DNA of 64,000 nt, from contig NZ_JAGLCD010000006.1 in NCBI RefSeq assembly GCF_023146395.1, positions 121,809 to 185,808 of the forward strand, written 5' to 3'. Positions within the stretch are counted from its first letter, which is position 1. The number at the start of each line of letters is the position of its first letter. The position numbers and the translations under genes were made by a program. This document shows, piece after piece, positions 50,487 to 61,377 of the stretch. The notes beneath the pieces were generated by a model, which was not told the origin of the DNA, made no database searches, and saw nothing but the letters and a program-made list of their open reading frames with translations. This DNA is from Aeromicrobium sp. (GTDB taxonomy: Bacteria; Actinomycetota; Actinomycetes; Propionibacteriales; Nocardioidaceae).

Positions 50487-50582
50487 CCGCAGATTCCCAC
50501 CAGACCGCTCGAATCACGCCGCGAGCGCGCGAGACGTCGTGCACTCGACGACGGATTCAGCCGGTCTCGTGGGAATCCGCGG
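50487..50582. repeat. 96-bp imperfect palindrome after rarA
   Basis: CCGCAGATTCCCACCAGACCG (50487-50507) vs reverse complement of CGGTCTCGTGGGAATCCGCGG (50562-50582): 19/21, with further internal GAATC symmetry. Confidence 0.85.
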
Positions 50583-50638
50583 ACCGAGGAGGGGAGCGAG
50601 GGCTGACCGGGGCGAGGCGGGCCTAGTAGCCTCGGTCC

Positions 50639-51199
50639 ATGCCCACCGACGTCGTCGTGCTCGTCGCGACCGCGGTGCTCGCCCTGGCCGCGCTCGTCGC
50701 AGCCGCCGTCACGGTCCGAGCCGCGCGGTCGGTCACGCGCGAGCGGGTCCGCATCGAGGCCCGGCTGCGCGACGCCGAGACCGCCCAGGCCGCCGCTCGT
50801 GCGCGGGCCCGCGAGGCGACCCTCGTGCCGGTGCCCTACGAGCCAGACCCGGACGACGCGACGCCGGTGCTGCGCGGCAACGAGCCCCCGCACCCCTCCG
50901 CCGACCTCCCGGCCGAGACCCGCATCGTCGACGGCCGGGTCGTCGTCGTGCCGACGCAGCGCGATCTCGTCGCGACAGCGCTGAGCCGGCCCGCCACCCG
51001 CTTGACGGTCCTCGTGCACGGCCTGACCCACGCGCTCCGGCCCGAGTCGCGCGACCGGATCTCGGCCCTCATGCGGCGCGAGCTCACCCGCCGCCGCCGC
51101 GAGCGCCAGCGCGCGGCCCGCCGAGCCGCGCGGGTCCACGTCCCGACCGCCGCGCCGGCCCCGACCGCCTGGGTGTCCGCGCCGGAGGGCGACCGGTGA
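50639..51199 (+). CDS. hypothetical membrane protein
   Basis: 186 aa, N-terminal TM; TAGCCT -10 6 nt before ATG. Confidence 0.75.
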   Translation: MPTDVVVLVATAVLALAALVAAAVTVRAARSVTRERVRIEARLRDAETAQAAARARAREATLVPVPYEPDPDDATPVLRGNEPPHPSADLPAETRIVDGRVVVVPTQRDLVATALSRPATRLTVLVHGLTHALRPESRDRISALMRRELTRRRRERQRAARRAARVHVPTAAPAPTAWVSAPEGDR

Positions 51200-51486
51200 C
51201 GCCCCGGGTCGTCTGGTTCGTGGCCGGGACCGCCGCCGGGGTGTATGCCTCGGTCAAGGCGCGCCGAGCCGCCTACCGCCTGTCGGTGCCGGGCATCGCC
51301 GACCAGGCCGCCGCACTCGGGCTGGGACTTCGCGAGCTGCGCACCGAGGTCCGAGACGGCATGCAGGCCAAGCAGCGTGACGTCGTGGACGACCTGTACC
51401 GTCACGCTGCACTCCCGTCGGCCCCCGCCGACGTCCCCGAGCTCACCAGCACCCACCAGCACCACCCCGAGAAGGACACTGCCTGA
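51196..51486 (+). CDS. small conserved protein (DUF6167-like, GTG start)
   Basis: VTPRVVWFVAGTAAGVYASVKARRAAYRLSVPGIADQAAALGLGLRELRTEVRDGM; between rarA and alaS. Confidence 0.75.
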   Translation: MTPRVVWFVAGTAAGVYASVKARRAAYRLSVPGIADQAAALGLGLRELRTEVRDGMQAKQRDVVDDLYRHAALPSAPADVPELTSTHQHHPEKDTA

Positions 51487-54149
51487 TGGAGACCGCCGAG
51501 ATCCGGCGCCGATTCCTCGCTCACTTCGAGACCGCCGGCCACACCGTCGTGCCGTCGGCCCCGCTGCTGTTCGACGACCCGAACCTGCTGTTCGTCAATG
51601 CCGGCATGGTGCCGTTCAAGCCGTACTTCCTGGGTCAGGAGACCCCGCCGTACGAGCGCGCCACGAGCGTTCAGAAGTGCGTGCGCACCCTCGACATCGA
51701 GGAGGTCGGCAAGACCACGCGGCACGGCACGTTCTTCCAGATGAACGGCAACTTCTCGTTCGGCGACTACTTCAAGGCCGGGGCCATCGAGCACGCTTGG
51801 CGGCTCATCACGGGTTCGGTCGCCGAGGGCGGCCTGGGATTCGACCCGGCCACGATCTGGGTCACGGTGCTGCACACCGACACCGAGTCGCGCGAGCTCT
51901 GGAAGCAGATCGCGGGCCTGCCCGACGAGCGCATCCAGAACCGCGGCCTGCTCGACAACTACTGGCACATGGGCGTCCCCGGTCCCGGTGGCCCCTGCAG
52001 CGAGATCTACGTCGACCGCGGTCCGCAGTACGGACCCGACGGCGGCCCGGAGGCCGACGAGGACCGCTTCCTGGAGATCTGGAACCTCGTGTTCATGCAG
52101 GAGGAGATCACCGACGTCCGCGCCAAGGACCAGTTCCAGGTCGTCGGGCCGCTGCCGCACCAGAACATCGACACCGGCATGGGCCTCGAGCGGGTCGCGT
52201 ACCTCCTGCAGGGCAAGGAGAACATGTACGAGATCGACGAGGTGTTCCCGGTCATCGCCAAGGCCGAGGAGCTCACGGGCCGCCGCTACGGCGCCGATCC
52301 CGTCGACGACGTCCGGTTCCGCGTCATCGCCGACCACGTCCGCAGCGGCCTCATGCTGATCGGCGACGGTGTCACCCCGGGCAACGAGTCGCGCGGCTAC
52401 GTCCTGCGCCGCCTCCTGCGCCGCGCCGTGCGTTCGATGCGTCTGCTCGGCTACGAGGCCCCCGCGCTGCCGGAGCTGCTTCCGGTGAGCCAGCAGCGCA
52501 TGCGAGCCGGGTACCCCGAGCTCGAGACGGACTTCGCCCGCATCAGCCAGATCGCCTTCGCCGAGGAGGAGGCCTTCCGTCAGACGCTCGGCAAGGGCAC
52601 CCAGATCTTCGACCTGGCGGCCACCGAGACCAAGACCGCCGGCGCGTCGGTGCTCTCCGGCGCCAAGGCGTTCCAGCTTCACGACACCTACGGCTTCCCG
52701 ATCGACCTGACGCTCGAGATGGCCGAGGAGCAGGGGCTCTCGGTCGACGCCGACGGCTTCCGCTCGCTCATGGCCGAGCAGCGGGCGCGGGCCAAGGCGG
52801 ACGCCAAGTCCAAGAAGGGCGTGCACGCCGACACCACGGCCTACCGTGCCGCCCTGGACGCCCACGGTCCCACCGACTGGCAGGCGTACACCACACTGGC
52901 CACCGAGTCGCGGGTCCTGGCCCTGCTGGCGGGGGGTGAGCCGGTCCCCGCGATCGTGGCGGGATCGGTCGGCGAGGTCGTGCTCGACCGCACGCCGTTC
53001 TATGCCGAGTCCGGCGGACAGAACGCCGACGCCGGACACCTGGTCTGGTCGGGCGGGCGCGGCGAGGTCCTCGACGTCCAGCGACCGATCAAGGGACTCG
53101 TGGTGCACCAGATCCGCGTGCTCGAGGGTGAGCTCACGCTCGACACCGACCTCGAGGCGCTCGTCGACCCCGAGTGGCGCACCGGTGCGCGGCAGGCGCA
53201 CTCCGGCACGCACGTCGTGCACGCCGCCCTGCGCGAGGTCCTCGGGCCCACGGCGCTGCAGTCCGGCTCGTACAACCGCCCCGGCTACCTCCGGCTCGAC
53301 TTCGGCTGGGGCAGTGCCCTGGCCCCCGAGCAGCTGCGCGAGGTCGAGGAGGCGTCCAACCGGGCCCTGCGGGCCGACCTCCCGGTCAGCGCGAGCTACA
53401 TGACGATCGCGCAGGCCAAGGAGGCCGGCGCCCTCGCGCTGTTCGGCGAGACGTACGGCGACGAGGTGCGCGTGGTCGAGATCGGCGGGCCGTGGTCGCG
53501 CGAGCTGTGCGGCGGCACCCACGTCGAGCACTCCTCGCAGATCGGCACGGTCGTGCTGACGTCCGACAGCTCGGTCGGCGCGGGCAACCGCCGCGTCGAG
53601 GGGCTCGTGGGGATCGAGGGCTTCGCCTACCTGGCGCGAGAGCGTGACCTCGTCGCGCAGCTGTCGGGACTGCTCAAGGTCAAGCCCGACGACATCCCCG
53701 GCCGGGTGGGTGACCTGGTCGAGCGGCTCAAGGCCACCGAGCGCGAGCTCGACAAGATCAAGGCCGCCGAACTTTTGGCCGGTGCCGGAGCGCTCGCGGA
53801 GGGCGCGAAGGACGTCGCCGGCACCGCCGTCGTGGCGACCCGGCTGGACGGTGTGGGCGGTGGCGACCTGCGTACGCTCGCGCTCGACGTCCGCCACCGG
53901 CTCGGCCAGGATCGGCCCACCGTCGTGGCGCTGTTCGGTGTCGTCGACGACAAGCCGTCGGTCGTGATCGCGCTGAACGCCGGCGCGATCGACCGTGGTC
54001 TCGCGGCCGGCGACCTCGTGCGGGCAGCGGGCGAGAAGATCGGCGGCCGCGGCGGCGGCAAGGCCGACGTCGCCCAGGGCGGCGGCAGTGACGCGACAGG
54101 GGTCGAGGCCGCGATCGCGACCGTCGAGTCCGCTGTCGCCGAGGCGTGA
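51486..54149 (+). CDS. alaS: alanyl-tRNA synthetase
   Basis: NAGMVPFKPYFLGQETPPYERATSVQKCVRT; CGGTHVEHSSQIG. Confidence 0.98.
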   Translation: METAEIRRRFLAHFETAGHTVVPSAPLLFDDPNLLFVNAGMVPFKPYFLGQETPPYERATSVQKCVRTLDIEEVGKTTRHGTFFQMNGNFSFGDYFKAGAIEHAWRLITGSVAEGGLGFDPATIWVTVLHTDTESRELWKQIAGLPDERIQNRGLLDNYWHMGVPGPGGPCSEIYVDRGPQYGPDGGPEADEDRFLEIWNLVFMQEEITDVRAKDQFQVVGPLPHQNIDTGMGLERVAYLLQGKENMYEIDEVFPVIAKAEELTGRRYGADPVDDVRFRVIADHVRSGLMLIGDGVTPGNESRGYVLRRLLRRAVRSMRLLGYEAPALPELLPVSQQRMRAGYPELETDFARISQIAFAEEEAFRQTLGKGTQIFDLAATETKTAGASVLSGAKAFQLHDTYGFPIDLTLEMAEEQGLSVDADGFRSLMAEQRARAKADAKSKKGVHADTTAYRAALDAHGPTDWQAYTTLATESRVLALLAGGEPVPAIVAGSVGEVVLDRTPFYAESGGQNADAGHLVWSGGRGEVLDVQRPIKGLVVHQIRVLEGELTLDTDLEALVDPEWRTGARQAHSGTHVVHAALREVLGPTALQSGSYNRPGYLRLDFGWGSALAPEQLREVEEASNRALRADLPVSASYMTIAQAKEAGALALFGETYGDEVRVVEIGGPWSRELCGGTHVEHSSQIGTVVLTSDSSVGAGNRRVEGLVGIEGFAYLARERDLVAQLSGLLKVKPDDIPGRVGDLVERLKATERELDKIKAAELLAGAGALAEGAKDVAGTAVVATRLDGVGGGDLRTLALDVRHRLGQDRPTVVALFGVVDDKPSVVIALNAGAIDRGLAAGDLVRAAGEKIGGRGGGKADVAQGGGSDATGVEAAIATVESAVAEA

Positions 54150-54156
54150 CCGGGCC

Positions 54157-54627
54157 GTGCGCCGCGGACGCCGCCTCGGGGTCGACATCGGATCGGCTCG
54201 CATCGGTGTCGCGACCTGCGACCCCGACGGCCTGATCGCCACGCCCGTCGAGACCGTCGCGGCCGGTGACGCCGCGGTCGCTCGTCTCGCGGCCCTGGCC
54301 GAGGAGCACGATGTCATCGAGATCGTCGTGGGTCTGCCGTACTCGCTGTCGGGGCGCGAGGGTCCTGCCGCCGCGACCGTGCGGGAGGCGGTCGGTGCCC
54401 TGATGGAGGCCACCGAGCGCCCCGTGCGCCTGGTCGACGAGCGGCTCAGCACCGTCACCGCGGCGCAGCAGCTGAGGGCCGGCGGCACCAAGGCCAAGAA
54501 GCAACGACCCGTCATCGACCAAGCGGCTGCCGTCGTCATCTTGCAGAATGCCCTGGAGGGCGAGCGGATGCGGGGGACACCACCGGGTCAGCTGATCGAC
54601 CCCCCGACCAAGGAGTGGCATGACTGA
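54157..54627 (+). CDS. ruvX: Holliday junction resolvase-like RuvX/YqgF (GTG start)
   Basis: LGVDIGSARIGVATCDPDG...IVVGLPYSLSG...LVDERLSTVTA. Confidence 0.93.
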   Translation: MRRGRRLGVDIGSARIGVATCDPDGLIATPVETVAAGDAAVARLAALAEEHDVIEIVVGLPYSLSGREGPAAATVREAVGALMEATERPVRLVDERLSTVTAAQQLRAGGTKAKKQRPVIDQAAAVVILQNALEGERMRGTPPGQLIDPPTKEWHD

Positions 54628-55729
54628 CACCGGACTCGACCTCGTGACCGGCGGCGAGCCCCCTCGCCCCGAGCGCGGCCGTCGCCGTGCCGAGACGAAG
54701 AAGCGGCCCTGGCGGGGTCTGGTCGTGCTGGTCGTGCTCCTGGCCCTCGTGGGCGGGGGCGGCTACTGGGCGTACGGGTGGGCGCAGGACCGCTTCGGCC
54801 CGGCCGAGGACTACAGCGGCGAGGGCGCCGGCGAGGTCGTCGTTCAGGTGGAGTCTGGCGCCAGCTGGCGCAGCCTGTCGTACGACCTGGAGGACCAGGA
54901 CGTCGTGAAGTCGGCTCAGGCCTTCTACGAGGAGGCGCTCGACGACCCGGACCAGGCGGTGCTGAAGGCCGGTTCGTACCAGATGAAGCAGAAGATGTCG
55001 GCGGCCGCGGCCTATCGCGCCCTGACGACCGACATCGTGCCCGCCGACGCCACGGTCGTGGTGCCGGAGGGCGCCCGTGTCGATGACATCGTCGCGTCGA
55101 TCACGGAGCGCACCGACATCCCCCAGGCCGATCTGGAGGCCGCGCTCGCCGATCCGGCGGCCATCGGTCTGCCGGAGATCGCTGCCGGCAACCCCGAGGG
55201 CTACCTGTACCCCGCCACGTACACGGTCGACTCGGGGGAGACCGCCGTCAGCCTGCTGTCGAAGATGGTCACCAAGACCCTCGAGATCACCGCCTCGCTC
55301 GACATCGAGGGACGCGCGGCGCAGCTGGGGTACACGACTGAGCAGGTCCTGACGATCGCCAGCATCCTCGAGTACGAGGTGTCGACAGACGACTTCGCCC
55401 GGGGAGCCCAGGTGTTCTACAACCGCCTCGAGATCGGCATGCCGCTCCAGATGGACTCCACGGTCCACTACATCAGCGGCCGCAGCGGCGACGTCTTCAC
55501 GACCGCCGAGGAGCGGGCGTCCGACTCGCCGTACAACACCTACAAGTTCCCCGGCCTGCCACCGGGCCCCATCGGCTCGCCCGGCGAGGCGGCCATCGAG
55601 GCGGCCCTCAACCCCGAGCCGGGCGACTGGCTGTACTTCGTGGCCGATCCCGACACGGGCGAGACCACGTTCTCGGTGTCGTACTCCGAGCACCAGCAGG
55701 CCTGCCGCGACGCCGGGTTCAGCTGCTGA
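54620..55729 (+). CDS. mltG: endolytic transglycosylase MltG
   Basis: LTIASILEYEVSTDDFARGAQVFYNRLEIGMPLQMDSTVHY; YNTYKFPGLPPGPIGSPG. Confidence 0.95.
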   Translation: MTDTGLDLVTGGEPPRPERGRRRAETKKRPWRGLVVLVVLLALVGGGGYWAYGWAQDRFGPAEDYSGEGAGEVVVQVESGASWRSLSYDLEDQDVVKSAQAFYEEALDDPDQAVLKAGSYQMKQKMSAAAAYRALTTDIVPADATVVVPEGARVDDIVASITERTDIPQADLEAALADPAAIGLPEIAAGNPEGYLYPATYTVDSGETAVSLLSKMVTKTLEITASLDIEGRAAQLGYTTEQVLTIASILEYEVSTDDFARGAQVFYNRLEIGMPLQMDSTVHYISGRSGDVFTTAEERASDSPYNTYKFPGLPPGPIGSPGEAAIEAALNPEPGDWLYFVADPDTGETTFSVSYSEHQQACRDAGFSC

Positions 55730-56520
55730 TGCGCTGCGCCGTCCTGGGCCGTCCGGTCGCCCACTCCCTGTCGCCGGTCATGCACCGGGCAGCGTACCTC
55801 GAGCTCGGCGTCGACTGGGACTACGAGGCGATCGATCTCGGCGAGGACGGGCTGGGGACGTTCCTCGACGGACTGGACGAGACCTGGCGTGGCCTCTCGG
55901 TCACGGCCCCGCTCAAGCGACCTCTCGTCGCCCTGCTGGACGACGTCAGCGAGGACGTCGAGCTGCTGGGCGTGGCCAACACCGTGATCCTGGGCGAGGA
56001 ACGGATCGGCCACAACACCGACGTGTCCGGCGGGCTGAACGCCCTGCGGGAGGCCGGCATCGACGACGTCGTGAGCGCCCGGATCCTCGGCGGCGGTGCC
56101 ACGGCCGCCTCGATGACGCTCACGCTCTCGCGCCTGGGCGTGCGCCGCCTGGAGGTCGCCGTGCGCGACCCGGCTCGGGCCGGTGAGGTGGTCGAGGTGG
56201 CCCGGCGCTGCGGCATGGCCGTCGAGGTGACCTCGTTGACCGATCACGACCACGGGGTCGTCGACGTCCTGGTCTCCACGGTCCCGGCCGCCGTCGTCGA
56301 CCCGTTCCGGGCTCATCAGGCCGAGGCCGTGTTCGACGTCGTGTACGACCCCTGGCCCACGGCGCTGGCGGCCGAGGGCGAGGCGCGCGGCATCCCGGTC
56401 GTCAACGGCCTCGACCTGCTCGCGCACCAGGCGGCCCTGCAGGTCCACCTCATGACCGGCGGCACGGTGCGGCCGTCCCTGCTCCGTGGCGCGGCAGCCC
56501 TGGAGCTCGCGGCGCGCTAG
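55729..56520 (+). CDS. aroE: shikimate dehydrogenase
   Basis: VLGRPVAHSLSPVMHRAAY; LSVTAPLKR; NGLDLLAHQAALQ. Confidence 0.94.
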   Translation: MRCAVLGRPVAHSLSPVMHRAAYLELGVDWDYEAIDLGEDGLGTFLDGLDETWRGLSVTAPLKRPLVALLDDVSEDVELLGVANTVILGEERIGHNTDVSGGLNALREAGIDDVVSARILGGGATAASMTLTLSRLGVRRLEVAVRDPARAGEVVEVARRCGMAVEVTSLTDHDHGVVDVLVSTVPAAVVDPFRAHQAEAVFDVVYDPWPTALAAEGEARGIPVVNGLDLLAHQAALQVHLMTGGTVRPSLLRGAAALELAAR

Positions 56521-56730
56521 GGCGAACGGCTCCTTCGTCGCCGCTCCACCGGCTCGTTCCTCACCGGTGCCGGGCTGCGCCCGGGCGCCTGCCTCGCCTC
56601 CGGCTCGGCCCGTGGTGCCGGCGCGTGGCTGGCCGTCGCGACAAGGTGATGGTCCGCTGCTCGACTGAGCGTGCAGCGCCCTGGGGACGGCATCTCGATA
56701 TCTGCTCAAGCTTGCGGCTAGCCTCGCCGG

Positions 56731-57411
56731 GTGGAGATCCTGCTCAGCGCTGCCGCGGCCGGCGTCATCGGTGCCGCCGGTCCCTGGGTCATCTCCCGGG
56801 TGCCGGAGCCGGACGAGCCAGACGACGACAAGCGGACCTATTCCGCGATCGCCCGTCCGCGCTGGCTGTCACCACTGCTGGCCGTCGTCGCGGCGATCTT
56901 CGCCGGCGCCGTCGCCTGGGGCACCGAGCTGCCGGCACTGATGCCGGCGTGGGTCGTGGTCAGCGGGGTCGGCGTGTGGCTGTCCTACGTCGACATCCGG
57001 ACGCGGCTCCTGCCGTACACGATCGTCGCGCCCCTGTACCTCGCGACCTGGTCGCTCGTCGGGCTCGCGGCGCTGATCGAGCAGGACGTGCAGATCGCCG
57101 TCCGGGCGCTCGTGGCCAACATCGTCGTCTACGTCGTGTTCCGGGTCCTGTACGAGATCGGCCGGTTCTTCGGGGGCGCCCTGGGCTACGGCGACGTCCG
57201 GCTCGCGGCGGTCCTGTCGCTCGTGCTCGGCCCGCTCGGACCGCAGGTCACGCTCGCCGGAATGTACGCCGGGTTCCTCGTCGGGGCCCTCGCGGGAGTC
57301 GTGCTCTCGCTGGCGCGCCTGATCGACCGGCGGAGCTTTGCGTTCGGCCAGTACCTCGTCCTCGGCGCTGTCGTGGGCGCGACCTGGGGGCCTGCGCTCT
57401 ACGGCTCGTGA
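56731..57411 (+). CDS. A24 family prepilin peptidase (GTG start)
   Basis: VSYVDIRTRLLPYTIVAPL; LGYGDVRLAAVL. Confidence 0.9.
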   Translation: MEILLSAAAAGVIGAAGPWVISRVPEPDEPDDDKRTYSAIARPRWLSPLLAVVAAIFAGAVAWGTELPALMPAWVVVSGVGVWLSYVDIRTRLLPYTIVAPLYLATWSLVGLAALIEQDVQIAVRALVANIVVYVVFRVLYEIGRFFGGALGYGDVRLAAVLSLVLGPLGPQVTLAGMYAGFLVGALAGVVLSLARLIDRRSFAFGQYLVLGAVVGATWGPALYGS

Positions 57412-57444
57412 CGTCGCCCGCCGGGGACGTGGGACAATCACGCC

Positions 57445-58635
57445 ATGCTTCGTTGGTCCACCGCCGGTGAGTCACACGGCCCGGCGCTCGCCGCCCTGAT
57501 CGAGGGCATCCCTGCCGGGGTGTCCGTCACGTCCAAGGACATCGACGCTGCTCTGGCGCGGCGCCGCCTGGGCTACGGCCGTGGTGCCCGGATGTCCTTC
57601 GAGGCCGACGTCCTGGAGATCATCGGCGGTATTCGGCACGGGCTCACGCTCGGCAGCCCCGTCGCGCTGCGCATCGGCAACTCGGAGTGGCCCAAGTGGG
57701 ACCAGGTCATGTCCGCGGACCCGGTCGACCCCGACGTGCTGGAGGGTCTCAAGCGCAACGCCCCGCTGACGCGCCCCCGCCCGGGGCACGCCGACCTCGC
57801 GGGCATGCAGAAGTACGACTTCGACGAGGCGCGCCCGATCCTCGAGCGGGCCAGCGCTCGTGAGACCGCGGCGCGGGTCGCGCTGGGAGAGATCGCCGCG
57901 CAGTTCGTCGAGCAGGCCACAGGCGCCACGATCGTGTCGCACGTCGTCGAGATCGGCACCGCGAAGGCGCCCGCCGGTCTGGTGCCGGCCAAGCGCGACG
58001 TCGACGCCCTCGACGCCGATCCGGTCCGGTGCTTCGACCCGGAGGCGAGCGCGGCGATGGTGGCCGAGATCGATCTCGCGCACAAGGACGGCGACACCCT
58101 CGGCGGCGTCGTCGAGGTCGCGGTGCACGGCCTGCCCCCGGGTCTGGGCTCGCACACGGCCTGGGACCGCCGTCTCGACTCCCGGCTCGCGGCGGCCCTC
58201 ATGGGCATCCAGGCGATCAAGGGGGTCGAGCTCGGCGACGGCTTCGACCTGGCCCGCACGCGCGGCTCGTTGGCGCACGACGAGATCATCCCGGGCGGCG
58301 AGAGCGGTCTGGAGAACATCCGCCGCGCGTCCGGTCGCTCCGGCGGCACCGAGGGCGGCATGACGACGGGCGAGATCCTCCGGGTCCGCGCCGCGATGAA
58401 GCCCATCGCCACCGTGCCCCGCGCCCTGCGCACGATCGACGTCACGACGGGCGAGGAGACGCGCGCGCACCACCAGCGGTCCGATGTCTGCGCCGTGCCG
58501 GCCGCCGGCATCGTCGCCGAGGCCATGGTGGCGCTCGTGCTCGCCGAGGCCGTGCTCGAGAAGTTCGGCGGTGACTCCCTCGGCGAGACACGCCGCAACG
58601 TCGACGGCTACCGGTCGAACCTGAGGTTCCGTTGA
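57445..58635 (+). CDS. aroC: chorismate synthase
   Basis: [39 protein letters not shown]. Confidence 0.98.
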   Translation: MLRWSTAGESHGPALAALIEGIPAGVSVTSKDIDAALARRRLGYGRGARMSFEADVLEIIGGIRHGLTLGSPVALRIGNSEWPKWDQVMSADPVDPDVLEGLKRNAPLTRPRPGHADLAGMQKYDFDEARPILERASARETAARVALGEIAAQFVEQATGATIVSHVVEIGTAKAPAGLVPAKRDVDALDADPVRCFDPEASAAMVAEIDLAHKDGDTLGGVVEVAVHGLPPGLGSHTAWDRRLDSRLAAALMGIQAIKGVELGDGFDLARTRGSLAHDEIIPGGESGLENIRRASGRSGGTEGGMTTGEILRVRAAMKPIATVPRALRTIDVTTGEETRAHHQRSDVCAVPAAGIVAEAMVALVLAEAVLEKFGGDSLGETRRNVDGYRSNLRFR

Positions 58636-59189
58636 GCCCAGACCGGACCGACCAGGCCGGACCCTTCGTCGTCCTGATCGGCGCCCCCGGCGCCGGCAAG
58701 ACCACGGTCGGCACCCGGATCGCCGAGCGGAGAGGGCTCGAGCTGCGCGACACCGATGCCGATGTCGTCGCCCGCACGGGTCGAGAGATCTCCGACATCT
58801 TCGTGACCGACGGCGAGCCGGCGTTCCGGGCGCTCGAGGAGCAGGCCGTCGCTTCCGCGCTCGCCGAGCACACGGGCGTCCTGGCACTCGGCGGCGGTGC
58901 GGTCCTGAGCGAGGCGACCCGCGAGCGGTTGGCCGGGCACCGGGTCGTGTACCTGGAGGTCGGACTCTCCGGCGCTGCCCGGCGAGTCGGCCTCAACGCC
59001 AGCCGGCCCCTGTTGGTCGGCAACGTGCGCGGTCGTCTCAAGGGTCTGCTCGACGAGCGTCGGCCGCTCTATGCCGGTCTGGCCCGGTGGACCGTCGAGA
59101 CCGATGACCGATCCGCCGACCAGGTCGCCGACCTCGTGCTGCAGCTCCTGGCCGAGGATGACGTGCCGAGCATCGAGGAGACACCATGA
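58632..59189 (+). CDS. aroK: shikimate kinase
   Basis: [32 protein letters not shown]. Confidence 0.95.
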   Translation: MSPDRTDQAGPFVVLIGAPGAGKTTVGTRIAERRGLELRDTDADVVARTGREISDIFVTDGEPAFRALEEQAVASALAEHTGVLALGGGAVLSEATRERLAGHRVVYLEVGLSGAARRVGLNASRPLLVGNVRGRLKGLLDERRPLYAGLARWTVETDDRSADQVADLVLQLLAEDDVPSIEETP

Positions 59190-60286
59190 GTTCAGGTCCC
59201 ATCGAGATCCGTGTCGCGACGGCCCAGCCGTACGACGTCGTGATCGGTCGCGGCCTGCGCGACCGCGTGCTGGACCTCGTGGGGCCGGAAGCTGCGCGCG
59301 TCGCGATCATCCACGCGCCGAGCGTCGCCGACCGGGCCACGGCACTGCGGATGCCGCTGGCCGACGCGGGCGTCGCGGTCCGGGTCATCGAGGTCCCGGA
59401 CGCCGAGCAGGCCAAGACCGCAGCGGTGCTGACCGAGTGCTGGCGGGTCCTGGGCGAGGCCGGCTTCACCCGGTCCGACGTCGTGATCGGGCTCGGAGGC
59501 GGTGCGACGACCGACCTGGCCGGCTTCGTCGCCGCCACGTGGCTGCGCGGCGTGCGTTTCATCAACGTGCCCACCACGGTGCTCGGCATGGTCGACGCGG
59601 CCGTGGGTGGCAAGACCGGCATCAACACCGTGCAGGGCAAGAACCTCGTGGGCGCCTTCTACGAGCCCGTCGGAGTGCTGTGCGACCTCGATGCGCTCGT
59701 GACCCTCCCGGCGCGGGAGGTGCGCAGCGGGCTGGCCGAGATCGTCAAGTGCGGGTTCATCGCCGACCCGTCGATCCTTGACCAGGTCGAGGCCGATCCG
59801 CGCGCGGCGTCCGACGTGCGGTCCCCGGTCGTGGCCGAGCTCATCGCCAAGGGGATCGCGGTCAAGGCCGCGACCGTGAAGGGGGACCTGCGCGAGGGCG
59901 GGGGCTCCGGAGGGACGATCGGTCGCGAGGCCCTCAACTACGGCCACACGCTCGGACACGCGATCGAGCGGCACGAGGACTACGCCATCCGGCACGGCGA
60001 GGCCATCAGCATCGGCATGGTGTTCGTCGCCGAGCTCGCCCGGGCCCAGGGGCTGATCGACGACGCGCTCGTGGCGCGCCACCGCGCGACGCTCGAGCTC
60101 GTCGGGCTGCCGACGAGCTACCGCGCCGATGCCTGGCCCCACGTGCTCGACGCCATGCGGCTGGACAAGAAGACCCGCGGCTCGACGTTGCGCTTCGTCG
60201 TGCTCGACCGGCTCGCGTCGCCGACGATCCTGCCCGTGACCGACGAGTACCTGCTCCGCGACGCCTACCGCGCCGTCAGCGCCTGA
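59186..60286 (+). CDS. aroB: 3-dehydroquinate synthase
   Basis: VIGLGGGATTDLAGFVAATWLRGVRFINVPTTVLGMVDAAVGGKTGIN. Confidence 0.97.
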   Translation: MSSGPIEIRVATAQPYDVVIGRGLRDRVLDLVGPEAARVAIIHAPSVADRATALRMPLADAGVAVRVIEVPDAEQAKTAAVLTECWRVLGEAGFTRSDVVIGLGGGATTDLAGFVAATWLRGVRFINVPTTVLGMVDAAVGGKTGINTVQGKNLVGAFYEPVGVLCDLDALVTLPAREVRSGLAEIVKCGFIADPSILDQVEADPRAASDVRSPVVAELIAKGIAVKAATVKGDLREGGGSGGTIGREALNYGHTLGHAIERHEDYAIRHGEAISIGMVFVAELARAQGLIDDALVARHRATLELVGLPTSYRADAWPHVLDAMRLDKKTRGSTLRFVVLDRLASPTILPVTDEYLLRDAYRAVSA

Positions 60287-60297
60287 GCGGGCCGGGC

Positions 60298-61377
60298 GTG
60301 GACTCAGCCATCGAGGACCGGGGGAGCCGGCGCGACCGCGCCGTCGCCGCGCTGCGCGAGCTGGGCGCGGACCGCCTGCTCGTCACCGACCTGGTCAACG
60401 TGCGCTACCTCAGCGGGTTCACGGGGTCCAACGGCGCCGTGGTGCTGTCGGCGGACGGAGCGGCGTCCCTGGTGACCGACGGTCGCTACCGCGACCAGGC
60501 TGCGGTCCAGAGCCCGGACTTCGACGTCCACGTCGCGCCGAGCCTGCTCGGCCCTGCGGCGGCGTTGGCGCCGGCGGAGCGCTGGGCGGTCGAGACGCAC
60601 GTGCTCACCGTCGAGCAGCACGACGTCCTGGTCGAGCAGCTCGACCACGAGCCCGTGCCCAGCGGGCGGCTCGTGGAGGGCCTGCGCGAGGTCAAGGACG
60701 CCGGCGAGGTCGAGCTGCTCCGCCAGGCCTGCGCGATCTCGGTCGAGGCGCTCGAGCAGACGTGGGCCGGGCCGCTCGTCGGACGCACCGAGCGCGAGGT
60801 CGCCATCAGGCTCGAGCGGCTCATGGTCGACCTCGGCGCCGAGGCGGCCGCGTTCGACACGATCTGCGCCGCCGGCGAGAACTCCGCGATCCCGCACCAC
60901 AGCCCGACCGACCGGGTCCTGGCTGCCGGTGACCTGCTCAAGATCGACTTCGGCGCCCGCGTCGGCGGCTACCACGCCGACTGCACCCGCACGGTCGTGC
61001 TCGGTCGTGCCGCCGGGTGGCAGCGCGAGATCCACGCAGCCGTCCGCCAGGCCCAGGCGCTCGGCGTCGACGGCCTACGGGTCGACGCGACCCCGGCGCA
61101 GATCGACGCCGCAGTTCGCGCCGATCTGGATGCCTCGGGCTGGCTCGACCGCTTCACGACGGGTCTCGGACACGGTGTGGGTCTGCAGATCCACGAGGAC
61201 CCGTTCTTCGGACCCGCGCGCACCGGTAGACTGGTCCATCGCACTGTGCTGACGATGGAACCGGGTGTGTACCTGGTCGGTCGTGGCGGCGTGCGCATCG
61301 AAGACACCGTCTGCGTCACCCCGGGTCATCCCGAGGTCCTCACGCCGGCGCCCACCGACTTGTTGGAGATTGGCTGA
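60298..61377 (+). CDS. pepQ: M24 Xaa-Pro peptidase (GTG start)
   Basis: [46 protein letters not shown]. Confidence 0.94.
   Translation: MDSAIEDRGSRRDRAVAALRELGADRLLVTDLVNVRYLSGFTGSNGAVVLSADGAASLVTDGRYRDQAAVQSPDFDVHVAPSLLGPAAALAPAERWAVETHVLTVEQHDVLVEQLDHEPVPSGRLVEGLREVKDAGEVELLRQACAISVEALEQTWAGPLVGRTEREVAIRLERLMVDLGAEAAAFDTICAAGENSAIPHHSPTDRVLAAGDLLKIDFGARVGGYHADCTRTVVLGRAAGWQREIHAAVRQAQALGVDGLRVDATPAQIDAAVRADLDASGWLDRFTTGLGHGVGLQIHEDPFFGPARTGRLVHRTVLTMEPGVYLVGRGGVRIEDTVCVTPGHPEVLTPAPTDLLEIG

Noticed and set aside
51402-54539. Very long antisense ORF (1045 aa) opposite alaS
   Set aside because: High-GC mirror ORF; composition is Arg/Ala/Gly/Asp-rich and low complexity, while the + strand clearly encodes AlaS and RuvX.
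56486-56668. 60-aa ORF after aroE
   Set aside because: Pro/Ala/Arg-rich translation over a repeat-like intergenic sequence; no start signal.
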